In this document: positions 7,956 to 20,079 of the stretch, piece after piece
Numbering within the stretch: position 1 is the stretch's first letter
Layout of the letters: each line of letters begins with the position of its first letter
Source of the DNA: CAWAND01 sp963797485
GTDB taxonomy: Bacteria > Chloroflexota > Anaerolineae > Anaerolineales > E44-bin32
Length of the DNA stretch: 64,000 nt
Direction: 5' to 3'
Assembly: GCA_963797485.1 (NCBI GenBank)
Contig: CAWCPF010000002.1
Coordinates: 124,001-188,000, forward strand
Notes under the pieces: model-generated
The model's input: the letters and a program-made list of their open reading frames with translations, nothing else
What the model was told of the DNA's origin: nothing
Databases searched by the model: none
Position numbers and translations under genes: made by a program

Positions 7956-8388
7956 GGACCTCAGCGCCCATCTTAGCACCCGGCTGGGCGAGGGGTGCAC
8001 AAATGCCAGCCTGTCGCCGGCGTTTGCTTGCCCGTGTGATGGAACCTCACCCCGGCTCGACTGCGGCTCTTGGCGCGGTTTTCCACTTGGGCCCCTTCCG
8101 TTACGCCGCTTCGGTGCTGCCCCGGCTGCTTACCTTTGGATCGCTGCGCAAGATGCTTGTTAGGAAAGCCAAGCGACGGAGTTTTGGGCCCCCATCGTCG
8201 GCCGGCTGCCATCGTCGGCATTCCGGCCCGTGAGCTGCGTCCGGATGCGATCCTGGGAGCCGTTCTGGCGGATGGGACGATGAGCATCGGCGAGGCGATC
8301 AGCATGGGGCCGGACATCCGCCGGATATTGAGTTGCCAACATTCCCTTACGGCTCCGCGCTTTCCCGGGCGGCCCACTCACCACGGAT
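7956..8388. other. 433-bp stretch with no recognised gene
   Basis: Several open frames cross this interval on both strands, but none has a ribosome site or a recognisable protein pattern. It contains the divergent upstream regions of the FGE lipoprotein and comM. Confidence 0.5.
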
Positions 8389-8417
8389 TTGACCTCCGCG
8401 CCGCTTCGGTCTAGACT
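8389..8417 (+). promoter_or_regulatory. Promoter of comM, apparently leaderless
   Basis: TTGACC (8389-8394), 17 bp, TAGACT (8412-8417). The -10 ends seven bases before the GTG at 8424, so transcription should start at or next to the start codon. Confidence 0.65.
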
Positions 8418-8423
8418 GGAACC

Positions 8424-9941
8424 GTGCATGCCATGGTCCACTCATGCGCCGTCATCGGGCTTGAGGGGGCGATCGTCGAGGTCGAAGTGGACACGGCACA
8501 CGGTTTGCCTCGCTTCACGATCGTCGGACTCCCCGATACGGCCGTCCAGGAAAGCCGGGAGCGCGTTCAGTCCGCGCTCAAGAACGCCGGCTTGATGTTT
8601 CCGCGCCACAAGGTCACTGTCAACTTGGCCCCGGCCGCGCTGCGCAAGGAGGGCCCGGCGTACGATCTGCCGATTGCCGTAGGAGTCCTGATCGCTTCGG
8701 ATCAAATCGCCCCGGACGGGCTCGATGACACCCTGTTCGTGGGCGAGCTCTCGCTGGACGGCTCGGTCCGTCACGTGCGCGGCGTGCTGCCGATGGCGGC
8801 GCTGGCGATGCGCGAGGACATGCGGCGCATCGTCGTCCCTGAAGCCGATGCCCACGAGGCCGGGCTCATCCCTAATCTGGAGGTCATCCCGATCGGGTCG
8901 CTGACGGCCCTGGTTAACCATCTGTCCGGTGTCGTACCGATCAAGCCCCACACCAGCCCCGGATTAGCCCCTCCCACCCCGACCGTCAGCACCGAGTTCA
9001 ACGAGATCAAGGGCCAGGAACACGTCAAGCGGGCGCTCGAGGTCGCCGCCGCCGGCGGCCACAACGTCTTGATGACCGGCCCGCCGGGGGCTGGAAAAAC
9101 TCTGCTGGCCCGGGCGCTGCCGTCCATTCTCCCGGCGATGACCGTCGAGGAGGCCCTGGACGTCACTCAGATTTACTCCGTGGCAGACCAGCTGCCAGAG
9201 GACATCCCGCTGATTTAAAACCGGCCCTTCCGGGCGCCTCATCACACGATCTCGAACGCCGGGCTGGTCGGGGGTGGCAACTGGCCCCGCCCGGGCGAGA
9301 TCTCTCTGGCCCACCGCGGCGTCCTGTTTCTGGACGAACTGCCAGAGTTCAACCGGCAGGTGCTGGAGGTGCTTCGTCAGCCGCTGGAGGACAAGGTGGT
9401 CACCATCAGCCGCGCTCGGGGCGCGTTGACTTTCCCGGCCAACTTTATGCTGGTGGCGGCCATGAACCCGTGCCCGTGCGGATACTTCGGCGACCTGTCC
9501 CGCGAATGCACCTGCTCCCCCGGAACCGTGACACGCTATCAGAAGCGCATCTCCGGGCCGCTGCTGGACCGCATCGACATTCACGTCGAGGTCCCGCGGG
9601 TCGATTTCATGAAACTCTCGGACGACCGTCTGGGTGAAGCTTCCGAGCGCGTGCAGGGCCGGGTCGAGGCGGCCCGTGACCGGCAGCGCGCCCGGTTGGC
9701 GGACACCAGCCTGGCCTGCAACGCCGATATGGGCCCCGGCGAAGTGCGCCAATTCTGCCCGCTAGATGACGAGGGGCGCACGCTCGTCCGCCAGGCCATG
9801 CAGCAGCTCCAGCTATCGGCGCGCGCCTTCCACCGCATCCTCAAGCTGGCCCGGACCATCGCCGACCTGGCCGGTGAACCCGACCTCAGGCTGCCTCATC
9901 TGGCCGAGGCGCTGCAGTACCGCCCGCGGTCCTGGTCTTGA
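8424..9941 (+). CDS. comM: ComM / YifB-type Mg-chelatase-like AAA+ ATPase, interrupted by in-frame TAA at 9216-9218
   Basis: 505 codons in one continuous frame apart from a single TAA. The N-terminus V-H-S-C-A-V-I-G-L-E-G is typical of ComM. Walker A is G-P-P-G-A-G-K-T, Walker B V-L-F-L-D-E-L-P-E-F, and the C-terminal Mg-chelatase domain is complete. The stop sits in P-L-I-stop-N-R-P-F-R-A-P-H-H-T-I, a conserved segment where relatives have a polar residue. A one-base change (CAA to TAA or AAA to TAA) explains it. ComM promotes branch migration during natural transformation and recombination. The start may be GTG 8424 or ATG 8433. Sequencing error or a recent nonsense mutation are both possible. 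Confidence 0.85.
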
Positions 9942-10121
9942 GGCTGGCGACCCGCCTCGCAGACGGCAGCTACCCCCAGAGTCTGACCCCGCCCCCAGCC
10001 CCAACTCTCCGATGCGCACTGCACGTCTAGACGAATTCTTGACGCATCTGACGGCTTTCTTGTCCCCCCTTTGAAGCCAAATCTCCTAAACTCCTGTCGA
10101 CGCTTCCGAAACGGAGATTCC

Positions 10122-10220
10122 ATGAACGATCTCATATTCCTCGGCCTCACGCTGGTCTTCTTTGCCGCCTCGTACGCCCTGGTGGTGGTCTGTGACCGGC
10201 TGATGGGGGGCAACCCGTGA
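10122..10220 (+). CDS. Small one-helix protein upstream of kdpF (32 aa)
   Basis: M-N-D-L-I-F-L-G-L-T-L-V-F-F-A-A-S-Y-A-L is a single membrane helix, followed by a short charged tail. The ribosome site GGAG is 8 nt upstream, and its TGA overlaps the kdpF GTG. Small ORFs of this kind often lead kdp operons and are usually left unnamed. A role as a Kdp accessory peptide is inference. The 180 bp before it (9942-10121) holds no gene. Confidence 0.65.
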   Translation: MNDLIFLGLTLVFFAASYALVVVCDRLMGGNP

Positions 10221-10309
10221 ACGAGATATACCTCGCCGTCGGCATCATCGCCCTCGGCCTGCTCATCTACCTGGTCCTGGCGATGCTCAAGCCGGAGTGG
10301 TTTGGATGA
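10217..10309 (+). CDS. kdpF: KdpF, small subunit of the K+-transporting ATPase
   Basis: A 30-aa single-span peptide (I-Y-L-A-V-G-I-I-A-L-G-L-L-I-Y-L-V-L) ending K-P-E-W-F-G, as in other KdpF proteins. Its start overlaps the upstream stop (GTGA) and its stop overlaps the kdpA ATG (ATGA), so translation is coupled. KdpF stabilises the KdpABC complex in the membrane. Confidence 0.85.
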   Translation: MNEIYLAVGIIALGLLIYLVLAMLKPEWFG

Positions 10310-12048
10310 ACCTGCTCAGCCTGGCTCAACTGGGTCTGTACCTCGTCGTATTGCTGGCCCTCGCCTGGCCGCTTGGGGCCTATATGGCCAGGGTCTATCG
10401 TGGCGAGCCCATTTTGCTCAGCCGCATCCTGGGCCCACTCGAACGGACCATCTATCGCCTGTCAGGCGTTCGAGAGGACGAGGAAATGAATTGGAAGACC
10501 TATGCCCTGAGCATGCTCTTGTTCAACGCCCTCGGCTTGTTGGTGGTCTATGGCCTTCAGCGTTTCCAGGGGTTCCTGCCCTTCAACCCGCAGGCTCTAG
10601 GCCCCGTCACGCCGGACTCGGCCTGGAACACAGCCGTCAGCTTTGCCAGCAACACCAACTGGCAGGGGTATGGCGGTGAGGTCACGATGAGCTATATGGC
10701 CCAGATGCTCGGGTTGACCGTCCAGAATTTCGTCTCGGCGGCCACCGGCATGGCGGTGCTGGCGGCCGTCATCCGTGGCTTCGCCCGTCATCTGCACACC
10801 ACGTTGGGCAACTTCTGGGTCGACCTGACCCGAACCACCCTGTACATTCTGCTGCCCCTTTCTCTGGCTTTGGCCGTAGTGCTCGTCTCTCAGGGCGTGG
10901 TCCAGACCTTAGGCGCCTACAAGACGGTGAGCTTGGTACAGCCGACCACCGATGCGAATGGGAGCCTCGTGACGCATCAGGTGTTGGCCGTCGGGCCGGC
11001 TGCCTCCCAGGTGGCCATCAAGCAGTTGGGCACCAACGGTGGCGGCTTTTTCAACGTGAACTCATCCCATCCATTCGAGAACCCCACGCCGCTCAGCAAC
11101 TTCCTGGAACTGATCTCGATCCTGGTGATCTCTGCGGCGCTGTGTCACACCTACGGACGGATGATTGGAGACCCACGTCAAGGCTATGCCCTGCTCGCGG
11201 CCATGACAGTCGTGTTTGTCGCCGGGGTGGCGCTGGCGGCCTGGTCCGAACAACACGGCAATCCTGCCCTGACCGCATTGGGCGCTGACCAGACGGCCAC
11301 CAGCCTGCAATCCGGCGGGAACATGGAAGGCAAAGAGGTGCGGTTTGGGATCGCCAACTCGGCCCTGTGGGCCACGGCCACGACGGTCGCCTCCAACGGT
11401 TCGGTGAACTCGATGCACGATTCCTACACCCCGCTGGGCGGGCTTGTTCCGCTGTTCATGATGCAGTTGGGCGAAATCATTTACGGGGGAGTCGGATCCG
11501 GGCTGTACGGCATGCTGGCTTTTGTCGTCGTGGCCGTCTTCATTGCCGGCCTGATGGTCGGCCGCACTCCCGAATACCTGGGCAAGAAGATCGAGGCCTA
11601 CGAGATGAAGATGGCCGCCTTGATGATCCTGATCCCTGTTTTGCTGGTCACGCTCGGCACGGCGATCGCCGTGGTTGCCCCGGCTGGGCGCGCGACCATC
11701 TTCAACCCCGGCGCCCACGGCCTGAGCGAAGTGCTGTACGCCTTCTCGTCAGCCGGCAACAACAACGGCAGCGCCTTTGCCGGTTTGGGAGCCAATACGC
11801 CTTTCTACAACACGGCCCTGGGCATCTGCATGCTGTTTGCCCGCTATTGGCTGGCCGTCCCGGCGCTGGCCATGGCCGGTTCGTTGGTGCGCAAGAAGAA
11901 GGTGCCCGCGGGAGCCGGGACTTTGCCAACCGATACGCCGCTGTTTGTCGCCTGGCTCATCGGGGTCATCATCGTGGTCGGCGCGCTCAGCTTCATTCCG
12001 GCGCTGTCCCTCGGGCCGATTGTCGAACAACTCATACTGGGGCACTAA
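10306..12048 (+). CDS. kdpA: Potassium-transporting ATPase, K+-binding subunit
   Basis: 580 aa, about ten membrane helices, full length for the family. Conserved filter-loop segments are visible: S-F-A-S-N-T-N-W-Q-G-Y, L-G-T-N-G-G-G-F-F-N-V-N-S-S-H-P, G-N-M-E-G-K-E-V-R-F-G and S-S-A-G-N-N-N-G-S-A-F. KdpA selects and channels K+ for the P-type pump. The start at ATG 10306 overlaps kdpF by four bases; an upstream GTG at 10297 lies inside kdpF. Confidence 0.95.
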   Translation: MNLLSLAQLGLYLVVLLALAWPLGAYMARVYRGEPILLSRILGPLERTIYRLSGVREDEEMNWKTYALSMLLFNALGLLVVYGLQRFQGFLPFNPQALGPVTPDSAWNTAVSFASNTNWQGYGGEVTMSYMAQMLGLTVQNFVSAATGMAVLAAVIRGFARHLHTTLGNFWVDLTRTTLYILLPLSLALAVVLVSQGVVQTLGAYKTVSLVQPTTDANGSLVTHQVLAVGPAASQVAIKQLGTNGGGFFNVNSSHPFENPTPLSNFLELISILVISAALCHTYGRMIGDPRQGYALLAAMTVVFVAGVALAAWSEQHGNPALTALGADQTATSLQSGGNMEGKEVRFGIANSALWATATTVASNGSVNSMHDSYTPLGGLVPLFMMQLGEIIYGGVGSGLYGMLAFVVVAVFIAGLMVGRTPEYLGKKIEAYEMKMAALMILIPVLLVTLGTAIAVVAPAGRATIFNPGAHGLSEVLYAFSSAGNNNGSAFAGLGANTPFYNTALGICMLFARYWLAVPALAMAGSLVRKKKVPAGAGTLPTDTPLFVAWLIGVIIVVGALSFIPALSLGPIVEQLILGH

Positions 12049-12052
12049 GGTT

Positions 12053-14171
<2,119 letters not shown>

Positions 14172-14181
14172 GGAGGAGTCC

Positions 14182-14520
14182 GTGGCCGCCAAACCGCATG
14201 ATCCCCGCTGGTGGAAGCTGGATGCCGTCTTCGGCATGTATGCCCTGCTCCTGGTCTTTCAAGATCGCTTGCCAATCGGACCCGCCGGACACGAAGCGGC
14301 TGAGATCGCCGGCGTGATCCTGATGTGCGGCCTGAGTTTCCAATGGCTCCGAGTGAATAGTCCGGCCATCGGGGAGCAGGTGCGCCGGTCGGGCCGATCC
14401 TCGCCGGCCCACGCTAATGCACTCGAGGTCGAGTTGGCGCAGGGCCTCGCGGCCGATCCGGGCTCCCCCGCCCGTGCAATGGCCGGCCAACCTGTGCCAG
14501 AGAAGAGAGTTGCCGCGTGA
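14182..14520 (+). CDS. Two-helix membrane protein within the kdp operon (unknown)
   Basis: 112 aa from GTG 14182, chosen because AGGAGGAG lies just upstream. Two hydrophobic helices (A-V-F-G-M-Y-A-L-L-L-V-F and A-G-V-I-L-M-C-G-L-S-F) precede a polar tail. It sits between kdpB and kdpC and its stop overlaps the kdpC start, so it is co-translated with the pump. No standard Kdp subunit matches. It might modulate assembly of the pump (inference). Confidence 0.65.
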   Translation: MAAKPHDPRWWKLDAVFGMYALLLVFQDRLPIGPAGHEAAEIAGVILMCGLSFQWLRVNSPAIGEQVRRSGRSSPAHANALEVELAQGLAADPGSPARAMAGQPVPEKRVAA

Positions 14521-15116
14521 AGAACATCGCACTCCAGCTGCGGCCGGCGGCCGTCGTTTTGGCCAGTCTGACCCTGGTGACCGGATTGCTCTACCCCCTG
14601 CTCGCGACCGGCATCGCACAGGCGATCTTTCCGTTCCAGGCCAACGGCAGCCTGATCCTTGCCGGAGGGGAACCGATCGGCTCCCAACTCATTGGCCAAT
14701 CATTCGCCGACCCCGGTTATTTTTGGGGACGGCTGTCGGCGACAGGCACGTTTCCGTACAATGCGTTCAATGCCGAACAGCTCACCGGGTCCTCGGGTTC
14801 AAATTACGGACCCTTGAACCCGGCCCTGGCGGAAGCCGTCCGCGGCCGGGTCTCGGCATTGCGCGCCGCCGACCCGGGCAACACGGCCCCGATACCGGTC
14901 GACCTGGTGACGGCCTCCGCCAGCGGATTGGACCCGGACATCAGCCTGGCTGCGGCACTGTATCAGGTCCGGCGCGTCGCCCGCGCCCGAGGATTCGGTG
15001 AGGCTGAAGTGCGGGCCCTGGTGCAGACGCATGTCACCGGCCGCCAGTTTGGGATCCTGGGCGAACCCCGCGTCAATGTCCTGCGGTTGAATCTTGCCTT
15101 GGATGAGCTACCATAG
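14517..15116 (+). CDS. kdpC: Potassium-transporting ATPase KdpC subunit
   Basis: 199 aa, one N-terminal membrane helix, then a periplasmic/extracellular domain with the family segments G-S-Q-L-I-G-Q-S-F, Y-F-W-G-R-L-S-A-T, G-S-N-Y-G-P-L-N-P, S-G-L-D-P-D-I-S-L-A-A-A and G-I-L-G-E-P-R-V-N-V-L. Start GTG 14517 overlaps the preceding stop (GTGA). KdpC raises the affinity of the complex for ATP and K+. Confidence 0.95.
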   Translation: MKNIALQLRPAAVVLASLTLVTGLLYPLLATGIAQAIFPFQANGSLILAGGEPIGSQLIGQSFADPGYFWGRLSATGTFPYNAFNAEQLTGSSGSNYGPLNPALAEAVRGRVSALRAADPGNTAPIPVDLVTASASGLDPDISLAAALYQVRRVARARGFGEAEVRALVQTHVTGRQFGILGEPRVNVLRLNLALDELP

Positions 15117-15121
15117 GGGCG

Positions 15122-17765
15122 ATGGAATCACGCCCCAGCCCGACCGACCTGCTCAGACAAATCGAAGTTGAAGGCACCCGCCGCGGCAAGCTCAAGGTTT
15201 TCCTTGGCTATGCTGCCGGGGTGGGCAAGACCTACGCCATGCTCGAGGCCGCCCATCAGCGCCGGGCCCAAGGGGTGGATGTGGTCATCGGCTACATCGA
15301 AACCCATCACCGCGTCGAGACCGAGCGGCTTGCCCAGGACATCGAGAGCCTGCCCCGGCGACAAGTGGAGTATCGCGGCATCGGGTTGGCCGAGTTGGAT
15401 GTCGACGCCGTCCTCGAGCGCCGGCCGGCCCTGGTCCTGGTTGACGAGTTTGCGCATACGAACGCCCCGGGGTCGCGCCATCCGAAACGCTATCAGGACG
15501 TCGAAGAAATCCTTGACGCCGGCATCGATGTTTACACGACGCTCAACATTCAGCACATCGAGAGCCTCAACGACATCGTCGCCCAGGTGACCGGGGTCGT
15601 GGTGCGCGAGACGATCCCGGATTCGATTATCGACAATGCCTCCGAAATCGAGGTCGTAGACCTGCCGCCGGACGAGCTTCTGACGCGTCTGAAAAGAAGG
15701 CAAGGTTTACTTTCCCGCGCAAGCCGCGCGTGCCACCGAGAAATTCTTCCGCAAAGGCAACCTTACGGCGCTGCGCGAGATGTCTCTCCGCCGGGCGGCG
15801 GTGCGCGTCGACGATCAGATGCGTTTCTACATGGAAACACGATCGATCCCCGGGCCGTGGCCGGCGGGCGAGCGGTTGCTGGTGTGCGTCAGCCCCAATC
15901 CGCTCGCGGAGAAGCTGGTGCGGACCACGCGGCGCCTGGCCGATCAGCTCGACGCCGAATGGTATGCGGTCCACGTGGAGCTCGCCTCGCAGCCCGAGCT
16001 TAGCCCTGACGAGCGGGAACGGGTCGGCCAAACCCTGCGCCTGGCTGAAGAGCTGGGCGCCAAACCGGTGACTCTGGCCGGGCAATCCGTCCACACAGCC
16101 ATCATGGACTTCGCCCACAAACACAACGTGACCAAGCTGGTCGTCGGAAAACCGCTCATGCCGCGCTGGCACGAATTGATGCGCGGATCGATTGTTGACG
16201 AACTGCTGCACGCCAGCGGCGATATCGATGTGTACGTCATCAGCACCCAGGCCGAAGCCGGCTCCGTCTCGATCACCACAGACTGGCAGCCGCATCAGCC
16301 GCTGAGCCGCTATCTTGGCAGCGTGGCGCTGACGGCCGCCGCCACGGCTCTGGGATTAATTGTCCGCGGCAGGCTCGAGCCCGCCAACCTGGTCATGCTC
16401 TACCTCGCCGCCTCCGTGATTGCGGCCGTGTTCCTCGGCCGGGGCCCATCCTTGCTCACCGCGGTGCTGGGCGTCCTGGCCTTCGACTTCCTGCTTGTGC
16501 CTCCGTTCTACACCTTTGCCGTGAGCGATTTGCAGTATTTCATTACCTTTGTGGGACTGTTTGTCATCAGTCTGGTGGTGAGCTCGCTGACCACGCGGGT
16601 TCGCGAGCAGGCCGAAGCTGCCATCCAGAGGGAGGCCCAGACTGCGTCTCTGCACAATCTGGCACGCGACCTGGCCTCGGCAGCCGACTTGCCGCAAATC
16701 ACGCATGTCATTGTGACCCACATGGGCGAAGCCTTCGGCCGGCAGACCGCCATCTTCCTCCCCGGTGAAGGCCGGCTGCGTCTGGTGGACAGCAGCGGCG
16801 ATTTCCGCCTGGATGACAACGACCTGGCGGTGGCCAGTTGGGCCTTCGAGCACGACGCCGCCGCCGGCCGAGGCACCGACACCCTGCCGGCGGCTTCGAT
16901 CCGCTGCTTGCCCCTGAAGACCGCCCACGGATTGGTCGGCGTCCTCGGCATTCGTCCGCAGGATGCCCCGCCTATGCTGACCACCGAGCAGCGCCAGACG
17001 CTGGCCGCCTTCGCCAACCAGGCAGCGCTGGGGATCGAACGCGCCCTGCTGGCTGGACAGGCCCAGCAAGCCGAGCTCTCGCGCGCCACCGAAAGCCTGC
17101 AGACCGCTCTGCTGAACTCGATCTCACACGATTTGCGCAGCCCGCTGGTGGCCATCACCGGCGCCCTGAGCGTGCTCGACGAGGACGACACCGGGCTGGA
17201 TGCCAATTCCCGCCGCACCCTGGTCGAGAACGCCCGTTCCGAGGCCGACCGCCTCAATCGCCTGGTGGGCAACCTGTTAAACATGACCCGGATCGAATCC
17301 GGGGCCCTACGGCTAACGTTCGCGCCCTGCGATGTGGGCGATTTGATCAATTCGGCGCGCGATGCCCTGGAGGGCCGCCTCAACGGCCATGCGATCCTGG
17401 TGACGCTGGAACCCGGCCTTCCCCTGGTGAGCTTGGATTTTGTCTTGGTCGTCCAGGTGCTCGTCAACCTCTTGGAGAACGCCGTCAAGTACTCGCCGCC
17501 CGATCAGCCGATCGAGCTGCGTGCCGAACAGGCCGATGGGGGTCTCCGACTTTCCATCGAAGACCATGGCCCCGGCATCCCGCTGGAGGACCTGGAGCGA
17601 GTGTTTGACAAGTTCTACCGGGTCCAGCGGCCCGGCAGCGTTACGGGAACCGGCCTGGGACTTTCGATTTGCCGTGGGATTGTCGAAGCCCTCGGCGGAC
17701 GGATCCACGCCGAAAACCGGGTCCTGGGCGGAACCCGCGTCGTCGTGTGGTTCCCAATGGAGTAA
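15122..17765 (+). CDS. kdpD: Sensor histidine kinase KdpD; frame broken at the A4 run 15692-15695
   Basis: About 880 aa, like the E. coli protein. In order: KdpD N-domain with Walker A G-Y-A-A-G-V-G-K-T-Y and D-E-F-A-H-T-N; universal-stress-protein domain; four membrane helices (DUF4118); GAF domain; HisKA with phospho-His in S-I-S-H-D-L-R-S-P-L; HATPase with N-L-L-E-N-A-V-K-Y and G-T-G-L-G-L-S-I. Removing one A from the AAAA run restores R-L-K-E-G-K-V-Y-F-P-A-Q-A-A-R-A-T, which is conserved, so a homopolymer error is likely. It lies six bases past kdpC. KdpD senses K+ limitation and phosphorylates KdpE. Confidence 0.93.
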
Positions 17766-17768
17766 GGC

Positions 17769-18452
17769 ATGCAGGAACCATCCCCGCGGATCCTGATCGT
17801 CGATGATGAACCCGCCATCCGACGGTTCTTGCGCGCCTCCCTCCCGGGGCATGGCTACGACGTGTTCGAAGCCGCCGACGCGTGGCAGGCCATCGATGCC
17901 GTTCGCGCTCACCGCCCGGACCTCGTCATACTGGATTTGGGTCTTCCCGACCTCGACGGTGTCGAAGTCACACGGATGCTAAGGGAGTGGACGCGGCTGC
18001 CGATCATCATCCTTTCGGTTCGCGAGCAGGAGGCGGAGAAGATCGCCGCGCTCGATGCCGGCGCCGACGATTACCTAACCAAGCCCTTTGGTATCGGTGA
18101 ACTGCTGGCGCGCATGCGCGTGGCGCTCAGGCATCAGCCCAGCGGCTCGAATGAGCCTGTGTTTCAAAGCGGGGAGTTGAGTGTGGACCTGGAGCATCGT
18201 CGGGTGAGCGTGGCGGGCCGGGCCATCCAATTGACACCCACCGAGTACGACCTGCTGCGGGCTTTGGTGGTCAACGCCGGCAAGGTGATCACGCATCGGC
18301 AGCTGCTGCGCCTGGTGTGGGGCGAGGGCTACGATGACATGCACATCCTGCGGGTCAACATCAGCAATCTGCGAGCCAAGCTCGAGCCGGACCCCCAACG
18401 CCCGACTTTCATTCACACCGAGCCGGGCGTCGGCTATCGATTGATCGGCTGA
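17769..18452 (+). CDS. kdpE: Response regulator KdpE (OmpR family)
   Basis: 227 aa. Receiver domain: I-V-D-D-E-P, phospho-acceptor in V-I-L-D-L-G-L-P-D, T/S switch at I-I-L-S, K in L-T-K-P-F. Winged-helix DNA-binding domain: L-T-P-T-E-Y-D-L-L-R-A-L, ending H-T-E-P-G-V-G-Y-R-L. It starts three bases after kdpD. It should activate the kdp operon; no KdpE box was identified upstream of 10122. The 279 bp that follow (18453-18731) show no supportable gene. Confidence 0.95.
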   Translation: MQEPSPRILIVDDEPAIRRFLRASLPGHGYDVFEAADAWQAIDAVRAHRPDLVILDLGLPDLDGVEVTRMLREWTRLPIIILSVREQEAEKIAALDAGADDYLTKPFGIGELLARMRVALRHQPSGSNEPVFQSGELSVDLEHRRVSVAGRAIQLTPTEYDLLRALVVNAGKVITHRQLLRLVWGEGYDDMHILRVNISNLRAKLEPDPQRPTFIHTEPGVGYRLIG

Positions 18453-18731
18453 GTCAGGCACGCGGCGCTACCGGAAATCCCCTGGCGCCGGACTTCAGCC
18501 GAGTGTCTGACCGAATTCAAGTCACCCCTCCGCATTGGCCCTAATTTGAAATCCAGACCGCCGGAATGAGCGGTAAGACCAGCGTCGAGGAAAGCCTGCT
18601 GGGCCTGCCCGACGCCCAGACGAACTATGAGCAGGTCGCCGCAGCCCTGCACCGCTATCGCAGCGCCATGTCACCCACCGCGACGGTTCTGTCAGCCTCC
18701 CCGGCTTCAGCGCACCCACATCACCCACCGG

Positions 18732-18759
18732 TTGACCCTCGGCCCCTTTCAGCTACAAT
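18732..18759 (+). promoter_or_regulatory. Promoter of the SPFH/pseudouridine gene group
   Basis: TTGACC (18732-18737), 16 bp, TACAAT (18754-18759). The ATG at 18771 lies 12 bases past the -10, so the leader would be about five bases and cannot hold a ribosome site. Confidence 0.7.
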
Positions 18760-18770
18760 CCCTCACCGAG

Positions 18771-20079
18771 ATGAACCTGCAGCCCTTCTACCGGCGCCCT
18801 GGCTTCCGGACCGTCCTCGGCCTGCTCCTGTGGGGGCTGGCGTACATGGTTATGGTGCGCCTGTCAGGCGCCGACCGGACCGGGTCCACCTACCTGATTG
18901 ATCTCGGCCTGGCCGTCTTCACGCTGGTAGGGATCATCGCCCTCACGGCGCAATTCGTCTTGCCGGTGCACAAGCTGGACGAGCGCGGCGCCGTCATCCA
19001 GCGGCTGTTTGATTATTTGATGGGGGCGCGGGGGCCGGTGATGTTCATCCGCAGCGGCCGGTCGGTCGAGGGCGCCGGGGAGCGCCAGCGCGCCGGGTCC
19101 GGAGTGCTGCTCATCGACCATGCCAGCGCTGGCGTGCTGCGCACCGACACGCATTTCACGCGCGCCATCGGCCCGGGCGTGACCTTCAGCCAAGCAGGCG
19201 AACGGCTGGCCGAAGCCCTGGACCTTCGCATGCAGACGCGCCGGATCCCCGCCAGCCGCCCCGACGATCCGGAAGCCGCCTCCCAGCCGGGATCGCTGGC
19301 GCTCACCGAGGACGGCATCCCGATCTCGGCTGATCTGGCCATCTGGTTCATGCTCGACCCCGGGCACACTTCCACCCCCCGCCTGGGCCAGTTCTCGAAC
19401 CTACCTCCCTTCGAGTTCAATCCGCGCTCGGCCGAGCGGGCTGTTTTCGGCCATGCTTACCGTGAAAGCGCCGACGCGCCCTGGTCAGAACTCCCCACGC
19501 TGATCCTGGTCGACCTGTGGCGAGAAGAAGTCAAACAATGGCGCCTGGAGTCGCTGCTTGGCGAGGACGACGGCGCCTCCAATAGCCTGGACTCGATTTG
19601 TGAAAACCTTCACAAGCGGCTGGTCAACACCGGCGACACAGCCTCGCCCGCCGGCCGGGAGCTCGAACTCCTCAAGGCCCGTGGCATCCGCGTCCTGGAC
19701 GTGCGTGTGAGCGGGCTGCAGGTGCCGCAGGCGGTGCAACTGGAGCACCTGCGCCGCTGGCGCGAGCGCTGGTCGTCCAACGTCGAAGACAACCTGAGTG
19801 AGGGTCGCCAGCATGCCGGCCACGCACGCCAGGAAGGCGAGCGGCGCGCCTTCGGCGCGCTCGACCTCGGGACTCACCCGGTCACTGCGCGGCGCGCTGG
19901 CGCGGTCGGAGACGCCCTCGCTGCGCGAAAGCCTGGCGTTGGTCCTCGACGATGCGCTCGAACTGGTCCAGGAGCCCGAGCTGGTGCCCGCTTCGAGTGA
20001 AACACTCGAGCAGCTGCGCGAGGTTGCGCGCCAGCTGGGCGAGACCGACGAGGGCTGTCGCCCACCGGTGGGCCCATGA
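18771..20079 (+). CDS. SPFH (band 7)-like membrane protein A; frame broken near 19870
   Basis: Two N-terminal membrane helices (V-L-G-L-L-L-W-G-L-A-Y and L-A-V-F-T-L-V-G-I-I-A-L), then an SPFH-like domain: G-V-L-L-I-D-H-A-S-A-G-V-L, A-I-G-P-G-V-T-F, L-T-E-D-G-I-P-I-S-A-D-L-A. A helical tail follows. After about 19870 the frame continues one base later through L-R-E-S-L-A-L-V-L-D-D-A-L to the stop, which overlaps the next ATG. The region includes one CRP-type palindrome (19599-19614) within the coding sequence. SPFH proteins form membrane scaffolds; the role here is unknown. Start ATG 18771 is dictated by the promoter. Confidence 0.65.
19599..19614. promoter_or_regulatory. CRP/FNR-type palindrome inside a coding region (site 3)
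   Basis: TTTGTGA-aaacct-TCACAAG, the same extended sequence as the intergenic copies. It lies mid-gene in SPFH protein A with no promoter recognised next to it. It could be a chance or decoy site. Confidence 0.4.

Noticed and set aside
7319..8233. Plus-strand open frame of 304 codons opposite the FGE lipoprotein
   Set aside because: Opposite a clear FGE-domain gene, Arg/Pro-rich, no ribosome site.
18566..18901. Open frame of 111 codons between kdpE and the SPFH gene
   Set aside because: No ribosome site, runs through the strong promoter at 18732 and into the SPFH gene in another frame.
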